Shown in pieces: positions 6,583-14,516 of a stretch of DNA of 64,000 bases. The translations under genes were made by a program, and so were the position numbers. Under the pieces are notes generated by a model that did no database searches, had not been told where the DNA came from, and saw only the letters and a program-made list of their open reading frames with translations. Position 1 is the first letter of the stretch. Each line of letters begins with the position of its first letter. The DNA comes from Microbacterium sp. APC 3901 (lineage in GTDB: Bacteria; Actinomycetota; Actinomycetes; Actinomycetales; Microbacteriaceae), in assembly GCF_030407765.1 (NCBI RefSeq), contig NZ_JASDCU010000006.1, positions 124,001 to 188,000 on the forward strand, in the 5' to 3' direction.

Positions 6583-9267
6583 TCAGCGAGCCGCGGCGAG
6601 ACCGCCCGAGCCCGTGAACGCACCGGACTCGGCGACCCGCGTCGTCCCGTCGGGGAAGACCACGGTCGCGCGGCTCCCTGCCGGGATGTCGGCCTCGACC
6701 ACCAGCGCGTCCCCGTCGATCCGCCACTCCACACGGATCCGCCCCTGCGGGGAGTCGAGGTGCCCCTTCGCCCAGCTGACCCCTCCACCGGGAAGCGGAG
6801 CGATCGTGAACGACTCCCAGGCGATCGACGCCGGATCCTGTCGGAGCCCGAGGGTATGGGTATGCAGGAAGCGGATGACCGCGCCCTTGCTGTAGTGGTT
6901 CAGTGACTCATGGGCGACACCTTCGCCGTCGATGCCTTCCCAGTCCTCCCAGACCGTCGTCGCACCCCTGTCGATCATGTACATCCATGAGGGTGCGCTC
7001 CGCTGGAAGAGCAGGTCATAGGCGACATCCGCATGCCCGCTGTCGGCGAGCACCGGCAGCAGGTCTCCCGTCGAGAGGAATCCGGTGCCGAGATGGGTGC
7101 CGGCGTCGCGGATGAGTTCGACGAGGCGCTGCGCGGCGGCCGCACGAAGCGACTCGGGCATGAGACCGAACGAGAGTGCCCGCACATATGCGGCCTGAGT
7201 GTCCTGCACCGTACGCCCGTCGTCCGTGACGAACTCGGAGCGCCACGCATCGAGCACGCGCTCGGCGATCGCGGCATACTTCGCCGATTCCTCCGTTCGG
7301 CCGAGCACGGCCGCGGCATCCGCGAGGATCCGAGTCGAGCGATACAGGTAGGCGGTGCCCACCTCTCCCTTGTCGGCCATGAACCAGGCCATCGGGTTCG
7401 TCTTGATCGGGTCGAGTCGAGACCCGTCCTCCGCCTTGGCGACGGGCTCGGTCCACTCCCCCCAGTGAAACGTGCCGTCCCACAGATACTCCTCGTGCGG
7501 CAGCGGCTCAGCCGAACGCTCGACGCGAGAATGATGCCGATTCGCGCGCGCGGCCCCGAGCTCCCACTCCACCCACCGCACCATCGCGTCCCAGTTCTCT
7601 TCGAGAACGCGAACGTCGCCGTACGCGGAGTACATCTCCCAGGGGACGAAGGTGATCGCATCACCCCACCCGGAGGAACCCGTCATCATGGCGAACTGGT
7701 CGTCGAGCTTGTGTTTGATGCGACGGCCGTCGGGCGAGAAGTTCGCGATACGACCGTCGTCGAGCTGATCGTCACGCACCGACTGCAGCCACTTGCGAGT
7801 GAACCCGAGCACGTCGTACAGGCGCGCTGCGGTCGGCGCGAACACCTGATAGTCGCCCGTCCACGCCAGACGCTCACGGGTCGGGCAGTCGGTCGGCACA
7901 TCCACCGCATTGCCGCGGAAGCTCCAGTCGGCGATGTCGTGCAGCCGGTTGAGGTCGGGATCACTCGACTCGAACGATGCGGTGCGACGCAGATCCGTCT
8001 GCACGACCTGCATCTGCGCGGACGCCGGGTCGAACGAAGCGCCGTGGCGCGTGATCCTGGCGAACTGGAAACCGTGAACCGTATGACGCGGCTCGAAGAT
8101 CTCTCCGCCTCCCGCGGAGACCACTTCGTCGTGCTGCACGAAGACGACGTCGGGCTCCCCCGGTTTGGTGGAATCGAGATGAGAAGTGTCGAGATCGCCA
8201 TCCGGCCCCACGTACTCGCCGTAGTCGACGACGGTGCGGATGCCCGCAGAACCCAGATCCGCCAGCCGCAGCCAGCCGGAGGCGTTCTGACCGAAGTCGA
8301 GCACCCAGGTGTCGTCCGCGAGGCGGTTCGCGTTCACCGCGTCGCGCGTCTCGACCACCCGGATGGGCGGAGCCGGCGACCAGGAGATCGGCGGACCTTC
8401 GACCGCGCCGACGATCACGGCTTCCGCAGACCCGGCATCCGCACGGAAGTCGGTCGTCTGCCCGTCCATCAGGTCGGCGCGAATCACTCTGGACCGAGCG
8501 CTGGTCCAGTCTCCGTCGGTGCGGATCACCGGTCGCGAGCCGTCGGAGAGCTCGAGGTGCAGTTCAGCTCGCGCTGCGAGAGTGGTGCCCCACCCGGCCG
8601 GCAGACGGAACGCCCCGACCTGCCCGCGGTACCAGCCGTCGGAGAGCTCGACCTCGAGCGCGTTCGCGCCATCGCTCAGCATGCGTGTCACGTCGGCAGC
8701 CTGGGCGTAGAGGGTGCGGTCGTAGGACGTCGACCCCGGCGACAGCTCGGCCGTGCCGACCCGCTCGCCGTTGATGCGAGCGTCGTAGACGCCGAGTGCA
8801 GTCGAGTACAGCCGCGCCGAGACGATGCCACTGGCGTCGAACGTGTGAGCGAGCGTGTGTGCACCCCGCGCGCCGTATCCGGGGTCGTCGAGCTCGACCG
8901 GGCTGATCCACTCGGCGGTCCAGTCCGCGTCGAGCAGTCCGCACTCGAAGGATGCCCAGTCCGACCATTCCGAGAGCGTGTCGCCGCCCACAGCGCGCAC
9001 CCGCCATCGCGCCCGCTGACCGCTGGACAAGGGGCGCCACGGCCACGCGATGAAGAGGTGTGCGCCGGACTCGAGGGACACCGGGGCCTGACGTTCGCCG
9101 TCGACGACCGCCTCGAGCTCGAACCCGGTCTCCGCGCCCGCCCCGATCGGAACGGTGAACGACAGCCGGGGCGTTGCCTCCGAGACGGTGAACTCGTCGC
9201 CCCCGCTGTCGATTCGCAGGTCGTACGGCGCAGTGGGCACGGATGCCGGGTTCGATGCGAGCGTCAT
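6583..9267 (-). CDS. Alpha-L-rhamnosidase (GH78)
   Basis: This 894-residue glycoside hydrolase shows the GH78 layout: N-terminal beta-sandwich domains (residues 1 to about 430), an (alpha/alpha)6 barrel and a C-terminal beta-sandwich. The catalytic block DCPTRERLAWTGD lies near residues 455-470 and the second acidic block TTVWEDWEGIDG near residue 770, both typical of the family. No signal peptide is seen, so it acts in the cytoplasm on imported rhamnosylated oligosaccharides. The ATG at 9267 lies one base after the stop of the MFS transporter, making a transport-and-cleave operon. The start region MTLASNPASVPTAPYDLRI fits family N-termini. Substrate chemistry beyond terminal rhamnose is unknown. 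Confidence 0.95.
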   Translation of the reverse strand: MTLASNPASVPTAPYDLRIDSGGDEFTVSEATPRLSFTVPIGAGAETGFELEAVVDGERQAPVSLESGAHLFIAWPWRPLSSGQRARWRVRAVGGDTLSEWSDWASFECGLLDADWTAEWISPVELDDPGYGARGAHTLAHTFDASGIVSARLYSTALGVYDARINGERVGTAELSPGSTSYDRTLYAQAADVTRMLSDGANALEVELSDGWYRGQVGAFRLPAGWGTTLAARAELHLELSDGSRPVIRTDGDWTSARSRVIRADLMDGQTTDFRADAGSAEAVIVGAVEGPPISWSPAPPIRVVETRDAVNANRLADDTWVLDFGQNASGWLRLADLGSAGIRTVVDYGEYVGPDGDLDTSHLDSTKPGEPDVVFVQHDEVVSAGGGEIFEPRHTVHGFQFARITRHGASFDPASAQMQVVQTDLRRTASFESSDPDLNRLHDIADWSFRGNAVDVPTDCPTRERLAWTGDYQVFAPTAARLYDVLGFTRKWLQSVRDDQLDDGRIANFSPDGRRIKHKLDDQFAMMTGSSGWGDAITFVPWEMYSAYGDVRVLEENWDAMVRWVEWELGAARANRHHSRVERSAEPLPHEEYLWDGTFHWGEWTEPVAKAEDGSRLDPIKTNPMAWFMADKGEVGTAYLYRSTRILADAAAVLGRTEESAKYAAIAERVLDAWRSEFVTDDGRTVQDTQAAYVRALSFGLMPESLRAAAAQRLVELIRDAGTHLGTGFLSTGDLLPVLADSGHADVAYDLLFQRSAPSWMYMIDRGATTVWEDWEGIDGEGVAHESLNHYSKGAVIRFLHTHTLGLRQDPASIAWESFTIAPLPGGGVSWAKGHLDSPQGRIRVEWRIDGDALVVEADIPAGSRATVVFPDGTTRVAESGAFTGSGGLAAAR

Positions 9268-9268
9268 C

Positions 9269-10621
9269 TCAACGCACTCCCTTGACCTTGAACATGATGA
9301 TCAGACCGCCGATGAGGGCGAACACCGCACCGATGAGGTACAGCAGCGTGTAGTTCTTCTCCGCTCCCACGGCGCCGATCGTGATGATCAGCGGAGCGAT
9401 CAGCGGGGCGATCGCACTGGGGATCTTCTGGGCAAAAGCGACGACGGCCATGTAGCGGCCGGACTCCGCCCGATCGGGGATGATCGCGTAGACGATGGCC
9501 TGGTCGACGGTGGCGAACACCGCGATCGCGAGCTGCATGAGCACGGCGCCGATGATCAGCTGCGGCAGCGACCATGCGAAGGCCTCGGCGAGCGCGCCGC
9601 CGATGAAGATGAACGCCGCGATCAGCACGAAGAGGCGACGTCGCTTGAGCTTGTCCGAGAGGAAGCCTCCGAGCAGCGCACCGCCGGCCGCGGCGACGAC
9701 TCCGAGCATGCCGACGGTGGCGACGACGCCCGCGACCTCGCGCACCGGCAAGTCGAGACGCTGGGCATAGAAGAACGTGCCGAAGGTCGTGTTGAAGTAC
9801 AGGCCGATGAAGAACACCATGCGGCCGACCCAGTTCCAGGCGAAGTCCGGATACTTGCGAGCGTTGAAGCCGTAGCCCGCGATGACCTTCTTGAGCGTGA
9901 CGCTCGAGTCGACGACCAGGTCCTTCGAGCTGCCCTCCTTCTTGAAGGTCGGGAGCAGGACGAGCAGGACCACGCCGATCACGGCGGGAACGAAGAACAC
10001 CAGGAAGGTGCTGTACGACACGGCGTAGGCGATTCCGATGCCGAGCACCGGCGCGACCTGCGTCATCAGACCGGTCAAGGCCGAGACCTTGCCGCGCTGC
10101 TCCTCGGGCAGCTTGTCGGCCTGCAGAGTCTGGATCGCCGCGCCGGCGGTCGACCAGCCGGTCATGGCGACGACCCAGCCGGCACCGACGAGCAGCAGGT
10201 TGGGGGCGAAGCCGATGATGACCGCGCCGACGATGCCGAGCGCAGCACCGAGGAACAGGAACGGCGTGCGTCGACCGAAGCGCGACCGGGTGCGGTCGCT
10301 CCAGATGCCGATCATGGGGCTGAGCACGAGGAAGATGAGCTGCGCGGTGCCGGTGACGTAACCGAGCACCTCTTCATGCCCGGGAGCGAGCTCGGTGATG
10401 CGCAGCGCGAGGCCGTACGCGAGCGGCACCATCATCGCGATGGATGCACCGAAGTTGGCCAGCATCAGCCAGAAGATGTATCCGCCACTGACCTTGGCGG
10501 TCGGCTCGGAGCCGACGGGGGTTCCCTCCAGCGGAGTGCCGTCAGGGGTGTTCCCGCCTACCGGCTGTGCCGCAGCGATCGAGTCGATCGTGTCGCTGCG
10601 GTCGAATTCACTCTTGGTCAC
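9269..10621 (-). CDS. MFS/GPH-type sugar transporter
   Basis: This is a 450-residue, 12-helix membrane transporter. Its loop motif GIWSDRTRSRFGRRTPF after the second helix is typical of sucrose and glycoside symporters of the major facilitator superfamily. The GTG at 10621 is chosen because AAGGAG lies a suitable seven bases upstream; the frame opens earlier but without membrane segments. It is directly upstream of the rhamnosidase (one-base gap), so the likely cargo is a rhamnose-containing oligosaccharide or glycoside. A LacI-type operator at 10698-10715 lies in its promoter region, and the divergent neighbour is a TetR regulator. Confidence 0.9.
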   Translation of the reverse strand: MTKSEFDRSDTIDSIAAAQPVGGNTPDGTPLEGTPVGSEPTAKVSGGYIFWLMLANFGASIAMMVPLAYGLALRITELAPGHEEVLGYVTGTAQLIFLVLSPMIGIWSDRTRSRFGRRTPFLFLGAALGIVGAVIIGFAPNLLLVGAGWVVAMTGWSTAGAAIQTLQADKLPEEQRGKVSALTGLMTQVAPVLGIGIAYAVSYSTFLVFFVPAVIGVVLLVLLPTFKKEGSSKDLVVDSSVTLKKVIAGYGFNARKYPDFAWNWVGRMVFFIGLYFNTTFGTFFYAQRLDLPVREVAGVVATVGMLGVVAAAGGALLGGFLSDKLKRRRLFVLIAAFIFIGGALAEAFAWSLPQLIIGAVLMQLAIAVFATVDQAIVYAIIPDRAESGRYMAVVAFAQKIPSAIAPLIAPLIITIGAVGAEKNYTLLYLIGAVFALIGGLIIMFKVKGVR

Positions 10622-10697
10622 CTGGACTCCTTCATCGTTCAGTGATCCGCGGCGCCCTCCACTGGGCGTCCCTCGCGAGATGCGGTCGAAATCCGTT

Positions 10698-10715
10698 TTG
10701 GCAACCGATTGTCGA
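10698..10715. promoter_or_regulatory. LacI-family operator upstream of the transporter operon
   Basis: TTGGCAACCGATTGTCGA has the same architecture as the site at 1888-1905: read on the opposite strand, that site is TTGGCAACCGATTGACAA, identical for the first 15 bases. It lies between the transporter and the divergent TetR gene. The match implies control by the LacI regulator at 1998-3041. Confidence 0.75.
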
Positions 10716-10771
10716 TCTTGAGCGATAGTAACCACTTTGGTAACAGAAGGCAAAAGTGAGAGGGTGGGGAC

Positions 10772-11404
10772 ATGACGTCGCCGCTGACAGCCGAGCCCTC
10801 CCCGCGCCGACGAGGACCGAGTGCTTCCACCCCGGCGAGACGCGCCGAGATCGTCGAGGCCGCGCTCGCGAGCTTCGCCGAACACGGCTACGAACGGGCG
10901 TCACTGCGTGACATCGCCAGTCGCGCCGGCCTCACCCACGCGGCACTGCTGCGCCATTTCTCCGGCAAGGAGGAGCTGCTGCCCGCAGCCCTCGCCCAGC
11001 GCGAAGAGCACGAGGAAGACCTGGCCGCTCAAATCATGACGGCGCACGTGCCCGGCGAGCAGATCCTGAGCGCCGTGCTCGCCGACGAATTCGCGCACCC
11101 CGACTTCCAGCGCAACTGGATGGCGCTCACCGTAGCGGCTACGAATCCCGAGCACCCGGCCCACGAGTTCTTTCTCGGACGACGCGAGCGCATGCGGTCT
11201 CGCTTCACCGACGGCCCCCTCCCCACCAAGGAGGACGAGCTGCTGACAGCGGACGAGAAGATCACCCTCGTCCTCGCTATGGTCGACGGTCTCCGTATTC
11301 AGTCGCTACTCGACCCGTCACGAGATGCCCTCGGGCTGCTGGCGACCTTCATGAAGCTCATCGCCGCACAGCCGCCGGCCGCGTCGTCGGCGGGCGGCGC
11401 GTGA
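10772..11404 (+). CDS. TetR-family transcriptional regulator
   Basis: This 210-residue regulator has an N-terminal TetR helix-turn-helix (RAEIVEAALASFAEHGYERA then LRDIASRAGLTHAALLRHF, about residues 25-70) and a C-terminal all-helical ligand domain. The ATG at 10772 follows GAGGGTGGGGA. It diverges from the transporter/rhamnosidase operon and overlaps the downstream TIM-barrel gene in GTGA. It may control its own operon or the transporter alongside the LacI site. The ligand is unknown. Confidence 0.9.
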   Translation: MTSPLTAEPSPRRRGPSASTPARRAEIVEAALASFAEHGYERASLRDIASRAGLTHAALLRHFSGKEELLPAALAQREEHEEDLAAQIMTAHVPGEQILSAVLADEFAHPDFQRNWMALTVAATNPEHPAHEFFLGRRERMRSRFTDGPLPTKEDELLTADEKITLVLAMVDGLRIQSLLDPSRDALGLLATFMKLIAAQPPAASSAGGA

Positions 11405-12276
11405 GCGAGCGCCCACTCAAGGCGATCCAGCAGATCCAACTCGGCACCGTGCTGTCGACCGAGCGGCAGGCACGCGAGACGCTGGCGATGCTCGAACGTG
11501 CCGGCTTCGAGGGCATCGAGCTGAACGGCTTCATGACCCGCCAGACACCTCTGTTCGTTCGGGCGCTCACGAGAGCATCCGGGATGCCGGTCGGCCGCGG
11601 CGGACGGCTCGATTGGCCCGAGCTCATTCGCAGCACGTCGCTGAAGGTCGTCGGCCTCCACGAAGACCTCGGCACTGTCGAGCGCGAGCCGGATGCCGTG
11701 ATCTCACGCGCGTCGAGCCTCGACACATCTCACGTCGTCATCACCGGGATGCATCGGTTCGATTACACCGACGAGGCACAGGTGCGAGATCTCGCCCTGC
11801 GCCTCAACGCCGCGGGGCGAGTACTCGCCGCGGGCGGCGTCTCCCTGCTCTACCACAATCACAATGTCGAGTTCCGTCGCCTGCCATCGGACCGCACGGC
11901 ATTCTCCGTCCTCATCGCCGAGGCCGATCCGGCCGCCGTCAACTTCGAATTCGACTGCTATTGGCCGACTGCGGCAGGGGTAGACGCCCTTGCACTCATG
12001 CGCGAACTCGGCGAGCGGGTCGTGCTGTGCCACATCACCGACCGCGGCACCCGCCGGCGAGGATCATCGCTGACCCCGATCGACAAGGCGGATGCCGTCG
12101 AGCTCGGCCTCGGGAACATGGACATCCCCGCGTTCATCGAGCAGGCGAAACGTGCGGGAACACGGGCTGTGATCCTCGAGACGCACCGCAATTGGATCGA
12201 AGGGTCGCCGATCAGGAGCTTCGAGACGAGCGCGAAGGTGCTCAATCGCCATCTCGGACAGCATTCGCCCCGTTGA
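11401..12276 (+). CDS. Sugar phosphate isomerase/epimerase-like TIM barrel
   Basis: This 291-residue protein belongs to the xylose isomerase-like TIM-barrel group. Candidate metal ligands appear in order: EGIELNG, GLHED, YHNHNVEF, FEFDCYW, LCHITDRG and VILETH. The GTG start overlaps the TetR stop by four bases. Members of this family isomerise or epimerise sugars, keto-sugars or inositols. In this neighbourhood a role in handling rhamnose or uronate products is likely, but the substrate cannot be read from the sequence. Confidence 0.85.
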   Translation: MSERPLKAIQQIQLGTVLSTERQARETLAMLERAGFEGIELNGFMTRQTPLFVRALTRASGMPVGRGGRLDWPELIRSTSLKVVGLHEDLGTVEREPDAVISRASSLDTSHVVITGMHRFDYTDEAQVRDLALRLNAAGRVLAAGGVSLLYHNHNVEFRRLPSDRTAFSVLIAEADPAAVNFEFDCYWPTAAGVDALALMRELGERVVLCHITDRGTRRRGSSLTPIDKADAVELGLGNMDIPAFIEQAKRAGTRAVILETHRNWIEGSPIRSFETSAKVLNRHLGQHSPR

Positions 12277-12398
12277 CCGGCAGCGTCACCGGTTCCGCCG
12301 AGGCAGAATCAGCGGTCGCCGGGGATGACTGAGTGATGCTCGCCGAACCAGGGAGATCTGCACCACAAATGCACCACGACCCACCCCTAGACACGGAA

Positions 12399-12422
12399 AA
12401 ACCCCCGATTTCTCGGGGGTTT
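12399..12422 (-). terminator. Terminator of a broken tRNA gene
   Basis: A stem-loop (AACCCCCGA / TCGGGGGTT with loop TTTC) is followed on the minus strand by a T-run. It directly follows the CCA-end of the tRNA fragment at 12426-12452, so it is the original terminator of that tRNA gene. Confidence 0.75.
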
Positions 12423-12425
12423 CCA

Positions 12426-12452
12426 TGGCGGTGACGGTGGGATTTGAACCCA
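12426..12452 (-). other. 3' end of a tRNA gene (Ser-like), putative attachment-site remnant
   Basis: Read on the minus strand, this is TGGGTTCAAATCCCA followed by CCGTCACCGCCA: a T-arm with TTCAAAT loop, the 3' acceptor strand and an encoded CCA. No D-arm, anticodon arm or 5' acceptor strand is present further upstream. The acceptor sequence resembles actinobacterial tRNA-Ser, from memory and not checked. A 3' tRNA remnant with its terminator is what remains at the distal end of an element integrated in a tRNA gene. Confidence 0.7.
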
Positions 12453-12517
12453 TTGCCTTCGACGCTAATCGAAAACTGACTACGCCCACGGCGCTCGGCG
12501 GCCCCCGCATGTAATCG

Positions 12518-12688
12518 TTACGCGGTCCGGCGGAGGGCACGCTCCTGAACGTATCGCTCGCGAACTTCGAGACTCCGACGGGATGGCTCGGTTCGGACTG
12601 AGTACCGCTGCGATAGACGCTCGGCGTTGCGCTGAACCTGAGCGTCAACGCGATTGCGAGCGGCTTCGTCGGTCCGATTCCCACTCAT
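12518..12688 (-). CDS. Small charged hypothetical protein (56 aa)
   Basis: The ATG at 12688 has a strong AAGGAGG five bases upstream, the best ribosome-binding site in this island. The product MSGNRTDEAARNR... is rich in Arg, Glu and Gln, with no membrane segment, and probably helical. It starts 36 bases after the end of the membrane protein gene at 12725-13588 on the same strand, so the two look like an operon. No family is recognised. It could be a regulator, antitoxin or accessory peptide of its partner, but nothing in the sequence proves it. Confidence 0.5.
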   Translation of the reverse strand: MSGNRTDEAARNRVDAQVQRNAERLSQRYSVRTEPSRRSLEVRERYVQERALRRTA

Positions 12689-12724
12689 CATGACCTCCTT
12701 GCTCGATGTACCCACACCGTAGCG

Positions 12725-13588
12725 CTAACTTGAGACATTTCCATGACGGGCTTGCTGAGAGTTCATGGACGTCGGACCCTTGATCACCGTAATCACCAGC
12801 GCCATAGTTCTAGCCATGGCCAGCACAGCAGCTCTCTGGGGACCGCCGATGGCGCCCGCGGAGGCGTTGTTAACGCTCAACAACCCGAGCTGAACCGACT
12901 TTGCCTTGACCGGCACGGTGTAGAACGTGTCGTATTTTTTCTTCTTCCAGTCGACCCCGTAGACCTCGTCCGGAGCGTTGCACACTTCCGGTTCCTCGTC
13001 AGCGCGATCGAGTAGCGTCCAGATGGTGTTCTGCGGGTCTTCTCGCTCCACGAAGGGGCGATCTGGCCTGTCGTAGCGACCATGCTCCGTTCCGTGCACG
13101 GCGCTGTCCAAAATACGTTGTCCGCCGCCTTCTCGTCGCATCGTGTAATAGGTAGCTCTACTACCATCGCCCACCGCGCTCGCGGCCTGGCGAGCGACTG
13201 TGCGTCGAAGCGCCTTCGCTTGCTCATCGCGGGCACGCCCCGTGAGGAAGGCCACCTCGATTGCTTCGCTAAGCACGACGTTCAGGTCGTCAATAGCCTT
13301 CTCTGCAGACCGCTCGCTCTCTAGAAACTTCAGAGTCGAAACCTTCTGGTCGTACCGATCGGCAAACTTGTCGCCAAGGATCGCGACAGCAGCCGCAACA
13401 CCAGCGAGCACACGCACCCAGTGCCAGCCCGGATCTGCCCAGATGAGCGGACCAAAAACCGCAACAACGGCACCCACGAAAGTAGTGAGTGTGAAAACCT
13501 GGAAGCGCTTCAGCTTCGAAAGCAGCGGACCGACTGCGTGGAGGAAAGCCCCCATCGGCTCACCGCTCTGTGAGTTACTCGGCGACAT
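12725..13588 (-). CDS. Membrane protein with two N-terminal helices and a GAF-like C-terminal domain
   Basis: This protein of about 287 residues starts at MSPSNSQSGEPMGAF. Two hydrophobic segments (FTLTTFVGAVVAVFGPLIWA and VRVLAGVAAAVAIL) form a hairpin anchor, followed by a charged helix with a possible coiled coil (SERSAEKAIDDLNVVLSEAI). The C-terminal half ends in a GAF-like pattern: YDTFYTVPVKAKSVQLGLLSVNN, then a helix AVLAMARTMALVI. Codon use is visibly more A/T-rich than in the neighbours (for example a KKKK run). The start is uncertain because no good ribosome-binding site is visible; an in-frame ATG also exists at 13626. It sits in a tRNA-bounded island. It may be a sensor whose signal is unknown. 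Confidence 0.7.
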   Translation of the reverse strand: MSPSNSQSGEPMGAFLHAVGPLLSKLKRFQVFTLTTFVGAVVAVFGPLIWADPGWHWVRVLAGVAAAVAILGDKFADRYDQKVSTLKFLESERSAEKAIDDLNVVLSEAIEVAFLTGRARDEQAKALRRTVARQAASAVGDGSRATYYTMRREGGGQRILDSAVHGTEHGRYDRPDRPFVEREDPQNTIWTLLDRADEEPEVCNAPDEVYGVDWKKKKYDTFYTVPVKAKSVQLGLLSVNNASAGAIGGPQRAAVLAMARTMALVITVIKGPTSMNSQQARHGNVSS

Positions 13589-13880
13589 GAGGCAATCGTG
13601 GCAGACATCCGACACTACTCCGAACATCGCACCGCCAGAGCTCTCGGAAGGAACGCGCTGACTAGGTTGCGCGCCTCGGGACCGCACCGTCTCTCTGCCT
13701 ACTGAGCACCACGAAGCGCACTCCACTGCTTTCATTCGATGCGATTCTGACTAGCCAACAACCCGCATCTATTCCGCGAATTCCCGGATATCGGCAAGTA
13801 GCCGCGAGCAACTGAAAACACATCTGACCACGTTGTTTGGTAGCCATCGGCACCCCGCGGTAAACCCTGGCAACTGCTCA
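13589..13880. other. Non-coding stretch inside the tRNA-bounded island
   Basis: This is A/T-richer sequence upstream of the membrane protein gene, presumably holding its promoter. Short overlapping reading frames are present, but none has a ribosome-binding site or a recognisable product. No integrase, excisionase or complete tRNA is visible. Confidence 0.4.
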
Positions 13881-13923
13881 CTGAAAATCGTGAGGTCACG
13901 GGATCGACGCCCGTCGGAGCCAC
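13881..13923 (+). other. 3' half of a tRNA gene (Phe-like), putative attachment-site remnant
   Basis: The segment starts at CTGAAAATCG, as in the GAA anticodon loop of tRNA-Phe, and continues through a T-arm (ACGGG/CCCGT stem with loop ATCGACG) to the acceptor 3' strand CGGAGCCAC. The sequence before 13881 does not form the 5' half of a tRNA. It is followed by a hairpin and a terminator, as a displaced tRNA end would be. It faces away from the other tRNA remnant at 12426-12452. The isotype is a judgement from the anticodon loop. Confidence 0.6.
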
Positions 13924-13925
13924 AA

Positions 13926-13946
13926 GGACCGTCGTTACAACGGTCC
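13926..13946 (+). other. Short hairpin after tRNA remnant
   Basis: GGACCGT and ACGGTCC form a perfect 7-bp stem with a 7-nt loop three bases after the tRNA remnant. It could be a processing or termination structure. Confidence 0.4.
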
Positions 13947-13949
13947 CAG

Positions 13950-13983
13950 AAACCCTCGCCTAGCTTCTACATGGCGGGGGTTT
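13950..13983 (+). terminator. Terminator of the second broken tRNA gene
   Basis: AAACCCTCGCC pairs with GGCGGGGGTTT (one G-T pair) across a 12-nt loop and is followed by a T-run. It is the likely native terminator of the tRNA whose 3' half lies at 13881-13923. Confidence 0.65.
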
Positions 13984-14100
13984 TGCTTTGCCCGGAGCGC
14001 CCCTGCGACACGGCTCACTCTCGCGCCAGGCACGCACAAGCCGCGCGGAGTCACCACGACTCGAGCCGGCTCGCCCAGCGCACTTGATACGGTCGATGAC

Positions 14101-14403
14101 ATGTTCGTCTTCGGAATCAGTGCCGCCGTCGCCGGGATCGTGATCTTCCACATCGCCCTCGGGATGACTCTGTGCGCGAACGCGACGACGCGAGTGCCCT
14201 TGGGCCGCGGTGCCCAGATCACCCCGGGCAGGTCGATCGCGCTGCGGGCCGTCGGCGCCGGTCTCATCGTGCTCGGTGGTGCGCTCGTGAGCACCGCGGG
14301 GTGGCACTGGACGATCATGGTGGTTCTGGCCGGTCCCGTCGCGGCGCTCGTCGCACTGACCCTTCACAACCGGCACGTCAGCCGCGGGTCCTCGTCGACC
14401 TGA
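14101..14403 (+). CDS. Small integral membrane protein (100 aa)
   Basis: This 100-residue protein has three hydrophobic helices (start to about 25, about 47-65, about 68-88) with the basic tail HNRHVSRG inside or outside. A TACGGT box ends seven bases before the ATG, so it is probably expressed from a leaderless promoter. It lies just outside the tRNA-bounded island and has normal high-GC codon use. It resembles the many short uncharacterised actinobacterial membrane proteins, and no function can be assigned. Confidence 0.7.
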   Translation: MFVFGISAAVAGIVIFHIALGMTLCANATTRVPLGRGAQITPGRSIALRAVGAGLIVLGGALVSTAGWHWTIMVVLAGPVAALVALTLHNRHVSRGSSST

Positions 14404-14502
14404 GGGCGGCGACTTCGTCGATGCAGCTCACGAGTGCGGCTGCAGCAGAATAGACACGCACGTCACCGCTCGCCGTCGATATCCCACCCGACGTATGCGA
14501 AG

Positions 14503-14508
14503 TAATAT
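14503..14508 (+). promoter_or_regulatory. -10 box of a leaderless-type promoter (GntR gene)
   Basis: TAATAT is followed by six bases and then the ATG at 14515. Confidence 0.5.
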
Positions 14509-14516
14509 ATCGATAT
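14507..14516. promoter_or_regulatory. Palindrome overlapping the GntR start codon
   Basis: ATATCGATAT is a perfect 10-bp palindrome covering the end of the -10 box and the first bases of the start codon. A related TCGATATCCC lies about 30 bp upstream. Its position suits autorepression by the GntR protein. Confidence 0.5.

Noticed and set aside
7033-10645. Very long open frames on the plus strand opposite the rhamnosidase and transporter
   Set aside because: They are antisense to clearly recognisable genes, read as Arg/Ala/Asp/Glu/His-rich low-information protein, and lack ribosome-binding sites; they result from high GC at third positions.
10720-10745. Second operator made of GTAACCA and GGTAACA upstream of the TetR gene
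   Set aside because: The two parts are direct-like and not a clean inverted repeat; they may simply belong to the promoter.
13881-13923. Complete tRNA gene
   Set aside because: Only the anticodon loop to the acceptor 3' strand is present; upstream sequence cannot form a D-arm or the 5' acceptor strand.
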